Of a DNA stretch of 64,000 nucleotides, positions 36,686 through 44,157 are shown in pieces. The notes under the pieces are model-generated. The model was given only the letters and a program-made list of their open reading frames with translations, did not search any database and had not been told where the DNA came from. Every line of letters begins with the position of its first letter. Positions within the stretch are counted from its first letter, which is position 1. This DNA comes from Thiolinea disciformis DSM 14473 (GTDB taxonomy: Bacteria; Pseudomonadota; Gammaproteobacteria; Thiotrichales; Thiotrichaceae), in assembly GCF_000371925.1 (NCBI RefSeq), contig NZ_AQVE01000006.1, forward strand, positions 1 through 64,000. Direction: 5' to 3'. A program made the position numbers and the translations under genes.

Positions 36686-38263
36686 ATGGATCAGGTGACA
36701 TTGTATCTTTTAATAAGCTCGGCATTTTTCTTAGTGGTGCTGTTAGCAGCCTTGGCAGTCTTTTACCGTCGACCCTCTAAAGACCGCGCTTATGTGCGTA
36801 CGGGGCTGGGCGGTGAGCATGTCATTATGAATAAAGGCGCACTGGTATTACCCGTACTCCATGACACCATGCCGATCAATATGCAAACCATGCGGGTTGA
36901 GATTTCACGCTCAAATAATGCGGCTTTAATTACGCAGGATTCTTTGCGTGTCGATGTGGTCGCTGAGTTTTTTATGCGGGTAGCCAATAATGAGGAGGCT
37001 ATTAGTACCGCCGCGCGTACCTTGGGTGATCGCACCTTGAATCCTGAATTAGTTAAGGAAATGGTTGAGGCTCAGTGTGTGGCGGCCTTGCGTTCTGTCG
37101 CTTCTAGCATGAGCTTGGACGAGTTGCATGTGAAGCGCGCTGATTTTGAGCACAATGTCGAAAACAATTTGAACGCTGAGTTTCAAAAAAACGGCTTGGA
37201 GTTGGTGTCAGTTTCCTTAATGCGCCTTGATCAGACAGCACGGGAATATTTGGATGAAAATAATGCTTTCGATGCGCGTGGTTTAATTAAATTAGATGAG
37301 ATCACTGAGGAAAGTAAAAAACGCCGCAATGATATTGAACAAGAAAATCGTGTCAAAATTCAAGAAAAAAATAAAGAAGCCGAGCAAATCCGCCTAAAGA
37401 TCGAGCAGCAAGAAGTAGAAGCACAGCGTAATCAAGAAAAATATCTAGCTGAATTGCAAGCGCGTACTACTAAAGAAATTGAAGAGATTCAATTGCGGCG
37501 CGATCAAGAAATCGAAGAGATTAGGATTTCTAAAGAAGTGGCAATTGAGATGGCTAAGCAGGACATGGAGGTAATGCGCGCGCAATTTGAACGTAATGTT
37601 TCTGAAGCTTGGATGGTTACCGATAAAATCAAAGCCGAAGCTGCCCGCTTAACCGAGGAAATTAGCACCGCACGTGAGCGTGCTGAGGCGGAGCGTGACA
37701 AATTATTGACACTCATTAGTGCACAAAAAGAAGCGCAGCGTCAAATCACTATTGCGGAGGCGAATGCCGAGGTGGAACGTTTGGCGGCTAAGGCGGCTGA
37801 AATCCGTTACCAAGTGGAAGCAGTTGGTAAACGTGCGATGAATGAGGCGGCCAATTTATTGAGTAATGATCAGGTCTCCATGCAGGTGAAAATGGAAATT
37901 GTGCGGCAATTGCCTCAAATTATCCGCGAAAGTGTGCGTCCGCTGGAAAATATTGATGGTATTAAAATTATGCACATTGATGGCTTAAATATGGCAGCTG
38001 GCGGAGCCTCTAGCGGTAGTAGTGGCGAGCGCAATTCTAGTGGTTTAGCGGATCAAATTGTGGATAGTGCCTTACGTTATCGTGCCCAAGTGCCGCTGAT
38101 TGATAGCCTTTTACGCGAAGTGGATTTGAAGGCCGATTCCAGTGATGGTTTAACCCAGTATTTACGTGATCAAATCCAGTCAGGTAAGAAAACAGAAACC
38201 CCTCCTGAAGCAACACCAACTAAGAAAGAGGTGGAAGCAACCTCTGAAGAAGCTGCGAGTTAA
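36686..38263 (+). CDS. Flotillin-like SPFH protein (YqiK type)
   Basis: 525 residues. One N-terminal membrane helix (about 5-27), the SPFH/band-7 domain (about 35-190), a long coiled coil rich in E, K, R and A (about 205-390), and a Ser/Thr/Glu-rich disordered tail. This is the flotillin layout; the order matches E. coli YqiK. Flotillins oligomerise in inner-membrane microdomains and scaffold other proteins. A NfeD-type partner, often adjacent, is absent. It converges with ubiK. Confidence 0.9.
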   Translation: MDQVTLYLLISSAFFLVVLLAALAVFYRRPSKDRAYVRTGLGGEHVIMNKGALVLPVLHDTMPINMQTMRVEISRSNNAALITQDSLRVDVVAEFFMRVANNEEAISTAARTLGDRTLNPELVKEMVEAQCVAALRSVASSMSLDELHVKRADFEHNVENNLNAEFQKNGLELVSVSLMRLDQTAREYLDENNAFDARGLIKLDEITEESKKRRNDIEQENRVKIQEKNKEAEQIRLKIEQQEVEAQRNQEKYLAELQARTTKEIEEIQLRRDQEIEEIRISKEVAIEMAKQDMEVMRAQFERNVSEAWMVTDKIKAEAARLTEEISTARERAEAERDKLLTLISAQKEAQRQITIAEANAEVERLAAKAAEIRYQVEAVGKRAMNEAANLLSNDQVSMQVKMEIVRQLPQIIRESVRPLENIDGIKIMHIDGLNMAAGGASSGSSGERNSSGLADQIVDSALRYRAQVPLIDSLLREVDLKADSSDGLTQYLRDQIQSGKKTETPPEATPTKKEVEATSEEAAS

Positions 38264-38270
38264 GGTTTAG

Positions 38271-38301
38271 CCCCTCTACCAGTTTGCCGGTGGGAGAGGG
38301 G
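38271..38301. terminator. Terminator between flotillin gene and ubiK
   Basis: CCCCTCT pairs with AGAGGGG, with further imperfect pairing inside. It lies in the 50-base convergent gap. There is no T-run on the plus side, so its efficiency is uncertain. Confidence 0.55.
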
Positions 38302-38314
38302 GGAATCTGTAAGT

Positions 38315-38584
38315 TTAGCCGAGGTGTTTTTCAGCAGCGCTGCTCGCTGCATGAGCATTTTCCATTTGAGCAACGCGTGCTTCCAAGGCTTCGAGTTTTT
38401 CGCGAGTACGCTGCAATACTGCACTTTGAATATCAAATTCTTCACGCGTCACCAAGTTCATCTTTTGTAAGCCGCTTTCGAATAAGCTGCGCACATTTTT
38501 CTCAATGTCTTGCTGAGTATTGCGAATGTTTTCCGGCAGCATGTCCGAAAACTTTTTCATCATCTCATCCAATGGACCTGCCAT
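38315..38584 (-). CDS. ubiK: Ubiquinone biosynthesis accessory factor UbiK
   Basis: 89 residues, BMFP/YqiC family: LDEMMKKFSDMLPENIRNTQQDIEKNVRSLF followed by a C-terminal coiled coil with LVTREEFDIQSAVLQRTREKLEALEARV. It binds UbiJ and supports the aerobic Ubi complex, probably by delivering lipid intermediates. Single gene, family length normal. Confidence 0.93.
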   Translation of the reverse strand: MAGPLDEMMKKFSDMLPENIRNTQQDIEKNVRSLFESGLQKMNLVTREEFDIQSAVLQRTREKLEALEARVAQMENAHAASSAAEKHLG

Positions 38585-38777
38585 ATCAAACTCCTTATCA
38601 ACGATTTAGAATTCACTGTTTGACCTTAGGGTGGGGGCGACTAGAGCAAGCTTCAAGGTATGGCCGCAAAAAGTTTAGCGAGCCTAAACACGCTGTTTAG
38701 AAGCATTGTCGCCATGGTAAGCCACTCTAAACTGCCGGTTATTTGTTGTTTTTATAGGTTTTTGACCGAGCGTTAAG

Positions 38778-39077
38778 TTACTGATAATGAGGAATACGCT
38801 GATATTTTTTGTTAATGCTCAGGCATAAAATTGTTTTGGTTGTCTTAGTAGAGCGTTCTGTTTCATTAAATAAATAATCCTTTACTCCATCTTGTGTTAT
38901 ATCTTTTTGATCTTCACGCCTTAGCGGATAGCTAAAATTTTTGCGCTTAGTTTGTTTGGGGTTTTGGCAAGCTGTTGGGATAGTGATTGTTGGTTGTAGG
39001 GTGCGCGCATAACTTGGGATGGTGTAAAAAGTACTAATCATCGCGCTTAATGCCAAGCAATACTGAGTGGTCTTCAT
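38778..39077 (-). CDS. Small exported protein, unknown function
   Basis: 99 residues with a signal peptide (MKTTQYCLALSAMISTFYTI, cleavage near SYA-RT at about 24). The mature part is basic and polar with two cysteines (about 37 and 85), possibly a disulfide. AGGAAC lies upstream. No family is recognised. Its isolation and composition leave some doubt that it is functional. The 245 bases to its right hold only the promoter and hairpin ahead of the ThrE-like gene. Confidence 0.6.
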   Translation of the reverse strand: MKTTQYCLALSAMISTFYTIPSYARTLQPTITIPTACQNPKQTKRKNFSYPLRREDQKDITQDGVKDYLFNETERSTKTTKTILCLSINKKYQRIPHYQ

Positions 39078-39302
39078 AGGGTTGTTCCTGACTCATCGTT
39101 TAAAAAGGTGTTACTACGACTACAGACGATGTCATCGGAAAACGTTTACGGGTGTCCTAAAAAAATAACTGGTGGTACTTGGTTGAAGCATGGAGAGCTG
39201 AAGAGCGGGCGTACTCACTGAGCCTTCTGTAAGCTAGCCAAGAAATTAACGCCTTTTTGTTCACCGCTTTCTAGTTATACTCTACCCACTATCCTTGTCT
39301 AC

Positions 39303-39320
39303 GCCGCTGGGCGGCTTTTT
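39303..39320 (+). terminator. Terminator-like hairpin directly before the ThrE-like start
   Basis: GCCGC-TGG-GCGGC followed by five T ends two bases before the ATG at 39323 and occupies the place where a ribosome site should be. A -10-like TATACT lies at 39276-39281, so the hairpin would be inside a short leader. Confidence 0.5.
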
Positions 39321-39322
39321 GA

Positions 39323-40546
39323 ATGGAAAAACAACAAATTGCGCAAATTCGGCGTTTTGTGATCAAACTAGGCAAAGCGATGCACGAATATGGTACGCCT
39401 ACCCATCGCTTGGAGCGGATTCTGGTTAAAACAACCGAATTATTGGGTTTAAAAGGCTCGTTTATTGTTTCGCCCACCAGTATGACCTTTGTGTTCTGGG
39501 AGCAAGGTTGTGACGAAGAATATAGTCATAGTGCACGGGTTAATCCTAGCGGCCTAGATCTCAATCGGCTGGCGTATATTCATCAATTGGCTGAAGAAGT
39601 ATTGAGTGGCAAGCTCAGTTTGGAAGATGGATTAGCGCGGCTGAATGCCATCAATACCTTAGCCGCACCTTATCCTTACTGGTTGGAGTTTATTGCGTGG
39701 GGAACATTATCGGCTAGCTTTGCCGTGGTGTGCGGTGGAAACCTCATCGATATGCTGTTAGCAGCGATTTGGGGTTGGTTAGTATTTGGTTTCAATTGGC
39801 TAACGCAACACCATAAACGTTGGGAGGAAATGCTTGAGCCATTGTCGGCTGTAGTAATTGCCTTTGGCAGCAGTGGTTTGAAAGCTTTGGGTTTAGAGAT
39901 TCATATTTCCATGGTTATCTTGGCAGGCATTATTGTCTTTATTCCTGGCTTATCGCTGACCATTGGCCTACGTGAATTAGCGGCCAAGCATCTTGTCTCA
40001 GGTACGGCAAGAATTATGGATGCGGGCATGACCTTATTTAAACTTTATTTCGGCGCGATTTTAGGCCTAGCGCTCGCACAGCTTTTCTGGCCAAGTACCC
40101 CCAATCCTCCTGCGCTTGTCATCAATCATTGGTCGTATTATTTAGCGATTTTATTATTGGCTATTTCACTACTCATTATCTTCAAGATCAGCCATAAAGA
40201 TGCACTGTGGGGATTGCTTGCAGGGATTATTGCTTATACAGGAGCAGTGTTTGGGAGCCACGTGTTAGGCGCGAATTTGGGGGGCTTAATTGGTGCTCTG
40301 ATTGTAGGGCTTTACGCGAATCTTTATGGCTATTGGAAGAACAAACCCACCCAAATCGTACTCTTACCCGGCTTGGTGTTATTAGTACCGGGCAGTAAAG
40401 CTTATTTGGGTATTGACCGTTTGGTGGCAGGGCAAGATGCTTTAGCAACTGCTGTCAATGGTGCACCAATTTTGCTAGCTTTTATGTCGCTGATTGCAGG
40501 ATTGATCTTTGCGAATGCGATTTTGCCGCCGAGAGAAAGGATGTGA
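39323..40546 (+). CDS. Threonine/serine exporter family protein (ThrE type)
   Basis: 407 residues. The cytoplasmic N-terminal part (DUF1212, about 1-120) has KLGKAMHEYGTPTHRLERIL. About ten membrane segments follow in two halves (ThrE and ThrE_2 domains), with the family's SGLKALGLE and FIPGLSLTIGLREL segments and LPGLVLLVPGS near the C-terminus. It is a proton-driven exporter of threonine, serine or small peptides; the substrate is inferred from the family only. No Shine-Dalgarno is visible before the ATG. Confidence 0.88.
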   Translation: MEKQQIAQIRRFVIKLGKAMHEYGTPTHRLERILVKTTELLGLKGSFIVSPTSMTFVFWEQGCDEEYSHSARVNPSGLDLNRLAYIHQLAEEVLSGKLSLEDGLARLNAINTLAAPYPYWLEFIAWGTLSASFAVVCGGNLIDMLLAAIWGWLVFGFNWLTQHHKRWEEMLEPLSAVVIAFGSSGLKALGLEIHISMVILAGIIVFIPGLSLTIGLRELAAKHLVSGTARIMDAGMTLFKLYFGAILGLALAQLFWPSTPNPPALVINHWSYYLAILLLAISLLIIFKISHKDALWGLLAGIIAYTGAVFGSHVLGANLGGLIGALIVGLYANLYGYWKNKPTQIVLLPGLVLLVPGSKAYLGIDRLVAGQDALATAVNGAPILLAFMSLIAGLIFANAILPPRERM

Positions 40547-40618
40547 GTCAGTCTAAATTGTTTTAAAGCGTCGAGGCTCTCTACTAAAATAATCTTTTAC
40601 ACAAGGAGCGATCTAGCC

Positions 40619-41590
40619 TTGCAGATCACCGAAACCTTTGTTTTACCCAACGGTATTATCGATGCGCGTCCGCGTTTTCGGGAAATTTATACGGCTGTGC
40701 AACAAAGCCATCCTGAACTGAATGAATTTGATTGTGCGGTGGATGAGGCGCTACTGGTTATGCGAGGAGAAGCGCCACCAACAGGTCGGCCTGTGTATTT
40801 GGGCGATGCGCGACTCAAGCTACATTTTGTGATTATTCCGGGCTTGTTTGCGGATTGTCTCAGTTATCAAGTCAGCCCGTTTAATCGGCGGATGCATTTG
40901 CATGAGCACGGCTATCAGTCTTCGATTTTGTGGGTGAATGGGCGTTCTAGTTGTGCCTACAATGCGGAAATGATTCATAAAGCGCTAGCCTTCCATGACC
41001 CAGACGTGCGTCTGGTGTTTGTAGGGTACTCCAAAGGGGTGGTCGATGCTTTGCAAGCCGTGGTGAGTTATAACGACCTTCGCGACCGTACCGCCGCCAT
41101 TGTGAGTTTGGCAGGGGCAGTATATGGCTCTTATATGGCAAATAGGGTGCCTTTTCCCATTAGTTGGCTTGTGAGTAACTTGCGTATTGGCTCTTGTCAC
41201 CCAGGCGATGGTAAAAGTGTGCAAAGCCTTCAGCCTGCATTGCGTCACCAATGGTTGGAGCAACATCCCTTGCCCTCGACTATTCGCTATTTCTCGCTTG
41301 CTGGAACGCCGCTGCCTGACAAAGTATCGCGTGCACTAAAGCTACATCATGCTATGTTAAACAAGCGCCATCCGCTCAATGATAGTCAGGTGCTGTATCA
41401 AGATGCCATGATTCCGAATAGTCAGTTCTTGGCTTGTGTGAATGCAGATCACTTTGCTATTGCCTTACCCTTGATTAAGCAATGGCCTTTTATGAGCTTT
41501 CTGCTAAATCATAATAATTATCCGCGTGAGCTTTTGCTGGAAAGTATTGTGCGTTATGTGGAGGAACAATTAGTGGAGAACCTGACATGA
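40619..41590 (+). CDS. Alpha/beta-hydrolase fold protein
   Basis: 323 residues from a TTG start with AAGGAG ten bases upstream. LHFVIIPGLFADC forms the first strand and oxyanion region. The nucleophile elbow is G136-Y-S138-K-G140. A conserved-looking NADHFAIALP near 280 supplies the likely catalytic His. No signal peptide, so it is cytoplasmic. The substrate is unknown; the weak similarity to lipase-like hydrolases is not enough to name one. The ATGA overlap with the next gene means the two are translationally coupled. Confidence 0.8.
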   Translation: MQITETFVLPNGIIDARPRFREIYTAVQQSHPELNEFDCAVDEALLVMRGEAPPTGRPVYLGDARLKLHFVIIPGLFADCLSYQVSPFNRRMHLHEHGYQSSILWVNGRSSCAYNAEMIHKALAFHDPDVRLVFVGYSKGVVDALQAVVSYNDLRDRTAAIVSLAGAVYGSYMANRVPFPISWLVSNLRIGSCHPGDGKSVQSLQPALRHQWLEQHPLPSTIRYFSLAGTPLPDKVSRALKLHHAMLNKRHPLNDSQVLYQDAMIPNSQFLACVNADHFAIALPLIKQWPFMSFLLNHNNYPRELLLESIVRYVEEQLVENLT

Positions 41591-42153
41591 AACAAGCTTG
41601 GTCAACCGAATTGATTAATAAGGCTTGGGATTTTGCGACCTTAGCGCATCAAGGCCAAACCTATGCAACGCCCGATCCCCATATTCGTTTGGATTATATT
41701 AACCATGTCGGCGCGGTCACGATGGAGTTGATGTGGGAATTGGCACGCTCCACCGATAACACTATTGATGGCAATTTAGTACTGCAATGCGCTTTGCTGC
41801 ATGATGTGATTGAAGACACCAACTATAGCCATGATGATTTAGTACAAAGCTTCGGCAAAGCGGTAGCAGATGGGGTATTGGCTTTGAGCAAAAAACCGGA
41901 TTTACCACGTTCTGCGCAAATGCACGATTCCCTGATGCGTATCCGTCAACAACCACGTGAAGTCTGGATGGTCAAAATGGCGGATCGGATTAATAATTTA
42001 AGCCCACCTCCCGCGCATTGGACGAAAGAGCGTATTCAAGCTTATGGACAAGAAGGGCAATTGATTCACGATGAATTGCAAAGCGCGCACGCAGGATTAG
42101 CGCAGCGCTTGCAGGAAAAAATTAATGCCTATGCTGCTTATGCCAAGGCTTAG
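41587..42153 (+). CDS. Small HD-domain hydrolase (MESH1/SpoT-hydrolase-like)
   Basis: 188 residues, an HD metal-dependent phosphohydrolase domain: AHQGQ (H21), NH at 39-40, LHDVIEDT with H72-D73 and E76-D77, and KMADRINNL with D133. This is the arrangement of the ppGpp-hydrolase half of RelA/SpoT, without a synthetase domain. It could be a small alarmone hydrolase; hydrolysis of other nucleotides is possible. ATGA overlap with the hydrolase gene upstream. Confidence 0.85.
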   Translation: MKQAWSTELINKAWDFATLAHQGQTYATPDPHIRLDYINHVGAVTMELMWELARSTDNTIDGNLVLQCALLHDVIEDTNYSHDDLVQSFGKAVADGVLALSKKPDLPRSAQMHDSLMRIRQQPREVWMVKMADRINNLSPPPAHWTKERIQAYGQEGQLIHDELQSAHAGLAQRLQEKINAYAAYAKA

Positions 42154-43334
42154 CGGCGGCAAATTAAACCTTTAAGATAATAGCCTTCAGGAAAGGCCAT
42201 CCGTGTGGGGTGGTCGGTTGCTTGGTCTAGCTTACGAATCAACTGTGCGTTCACACCTGCATCCACTGCCGCATCGGCAACAATTTTCTGGAATAAACCT
42301 GCTTCCATTAAACCAGAGCATGAAAAGGTAAATAATAATCCACCGGGTTTTAATAAACGAAACCCTAAGAGATTAATATCTTTATAACCACGTGCTGCCT
42401 TGTCTAATTGTGCTTTGTTGTCAGCAAATTTCGGTGGGTCTAATACCACAATATCAAATTGCCTACCTTCATCACGATAATCACGTAATAGCTGAAATGC
42501 ATCGCCTTGAATATTGGTTAATTGCTCGCTGAAAAAATCATTCAATTCGCCTGCTTGTGCCGCTAACTCCAAAGCCGATTGCGAAGCATCCAAATTAATC
42601 GCTTTCGTAGCGCCACCTTTCAAGGCAGCAATAGAAAATCCACCCGTATAAGAAAAGCAGTTTAGAACGGTTTTATCTTTCGCATAAGCTTGCAGTGCCG
42701 AACGATTATCACGTTGATCTAAATAAAATCCCGTTTTGTGCCCATGGATAACATCAACCCGATAATGTCGCCCTTCTTCTTCAATATCGATAAAAGTAGG
42801 GGGTCGTTCACCTGTTAATAAACCAGTCGTGGGCAATAAACCTTCTTTGTTACGAATATCGACATCCGAACGCTCGTAAATCCCTTGGCATGGAATCAAT
42901 TCACTCAGCAATTCGGCCAGCGTTTCTTTCCAAAATTCCGCGCCGGTGGTTAGGCATTGCATCACCAGCCAATCACCGAAACGATCCACGATTACCCCAG
43001 GTAAGCCATCCGATTCAGCATTAATCAGTCGGTAGGCGGTATTGCGTGTCGTAATGCCCAACTCAATACGCAGTTGGAGTGCTTCTTTAATGCGATTGGC
43101 AAAGAAGTTGCGCTTAATGTCTGCGCGACCCACAGCCCATAAGCGCACTTGGATTTGTGATTGTGGCGACCAAGCACCCATGCCTAATAAATCGCCGCTT
43201 GTAGAGCGCACCTCTACCGTTTCACCCGCTGCTGGTTGGCCTTTTACCTGTTCGATCGCACCAGAAAAGACCCAAGGATGTCGCGCTCGAATGTTTTTAT
43301 CGCGCCCTTTGTGTAAAACCACCTGCGCTACCAT
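42150..43334 (-). CDS. rlmI: 23S rRNA m5C1962 methyltransferase RlmI
   Basis: 394 residues. An N-terminal PUA domain (VVLHKGRDKNIRARHPWVFSGAI) is followed by a middle EEHEP-like domain and the SAM-binding domain with VLNCFSYTGGFSIAALKGGA and VVLDPPKFA. A catalytic Cys is in FSCSGLM. It methylates a cytosine of 23S rRNA, whose target region (AGTTCCGACC) is itself in this window near 280. The gene overlaps the SDR start by seven bases. Confidence 0.94.
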   Translation of the reverse strand: MVAQVVLHKGRDKNIRARHPWVFSGAIEQVKGQPAAGETVEVRSTSGDLLGMGAWSPQSQIQVRLWAVGRADIKRNFFANRIKEALQLRIELGITTRNTAYRLINAESDGLPGVIVDRFGDWLVMQCLTTGAEFWKETLAELLSELIPCQGIYERSDVDIRNKEGLLPTTGLLTGERPPTFIDIEEEGRHYRVDVIHGHKTGFYLDQRDNRSALQAYAKDKTVLNCFSYTGGFSIAALKGGATKAINLDASQSALELAAQAGELNDFFSEQLTNIQGDAFQLLRDYRDEGRQFDIVVLDPPKFADNKAQLDKAARGYKDINLLGFRLLKPGGLLFTFSCSGLMEAGLFQKIVADAAVDAGVNAQLIRKLDQATDHPTRMAFPEGYYLKGLICRR

Positions 43335-44023
43335 GGGATGGTACTGCCATCAATATCAATAAAACGACCGGAATCGTTGGCTGTAACATTGGACAAATTA
43401 CGCCGTAACGCGGTGACACTTTGCGCCACGGATAATTCACCCCCCGAACCGCCCATATCGGTGCGTACCCAACCCGGATGCAAAGCCACGACTTTAAGAT
43501 CCTGCTTGGCTAAATCACGTGCCGCACTCACGCACACCGCATTTAATCCAGCCTTACTGGAGCGGTATAGATAAGCGCCGCCAGAACTATTATCAGCCAT
43601 GCTAGCCATACGGCTCGTCATATTCGCCATAATTTTGAGTTGACTGGCGGCTACGTGATCAACAAAAGCTTCCATCATTTTTTGTGGTGCAATCACATTG
43701 TTTTCTAAGGTGTCACGCCAAGCTTGCACATCGGTTTGACCAAAGGCTTGATGACCCCAGCCGCCAGAAACTCCCGCATTATTGAATAAAATATCAATAG
43801 GAACGTTTAGTTTAGCTGCCAAGGCTTGGCGTTGTTGTTCATTGGTAACGTCGAGTTCGTGTATTTCCACAGTACCATGAAAACCTTGCGCCAATGTTTG
43901 CAAGTGTTGCGCTTCCGCAGGCTTACGGCAGCACGCATAAACCGTCCAGCCATCGGCTGCGTATTGACGTGTTAATTCCAGACCGATGCCACGATTGGCA
44001 CCTGTAATCAAAATACTTGGCAT
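43328..44023 (-). CDS. Short-chain dehydrogenase/reductase
   Basis: 231 residues. Classical SDR: TGANRGIG (cofactor loop) near 7-14, NNAG near 86, catalytic Ser region NMTSRM, Y-R-S-S-K active site near 152-157, and HPGWVRTDMGG. R and K residues after the second strand (CCRKP) favour NADP(H). It resembles the group near csgA/sniffer-type SDRs. Substrate unknown. It is followed by rlmI with a short overlap, so both are probably cotranscribed. Confidence 0.9.
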   Translation of the reverse strand: MPSILITGANRGIGLELTRQYAADGWTVYACCRKPAEAQHLQTLAQGFHGTVEIHELDVTNEQQRQALAAKLNVPIDILFNNAGVSGGWGHQAFGQTDVQAWRDTLENNVIAPQKMMEAFVDHVAASQLKIMANMTSRMASMADNSSGGAYLYRSSKAGLNAVCVSAARDLAKQDLKVVALHPGWVRTDMGGSGGELSVAQSVTALRRNLSNVTANDSGRFIDIDGSTIPW

Positions 44024-44157
44024 AAAAACCTCGAAACAAGCTTATGGATGATGGTTTATACCGTTTGGCACGCGTGGGGGCAATAAGCTTGCGGTGTTTC
44101 ACCACGCCTAAGCAAATAGTCAGAGTGACTTTGTAGGCAAAGCTTATTGAGTATTGA

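Noticed and set aside
38778-39077. Dismissing the 99-residue frame as a shadow
   Set aside because: Kept as a low-confidence gene because it does not overlap another gene and has a clean signal peptide and a ribosome site.
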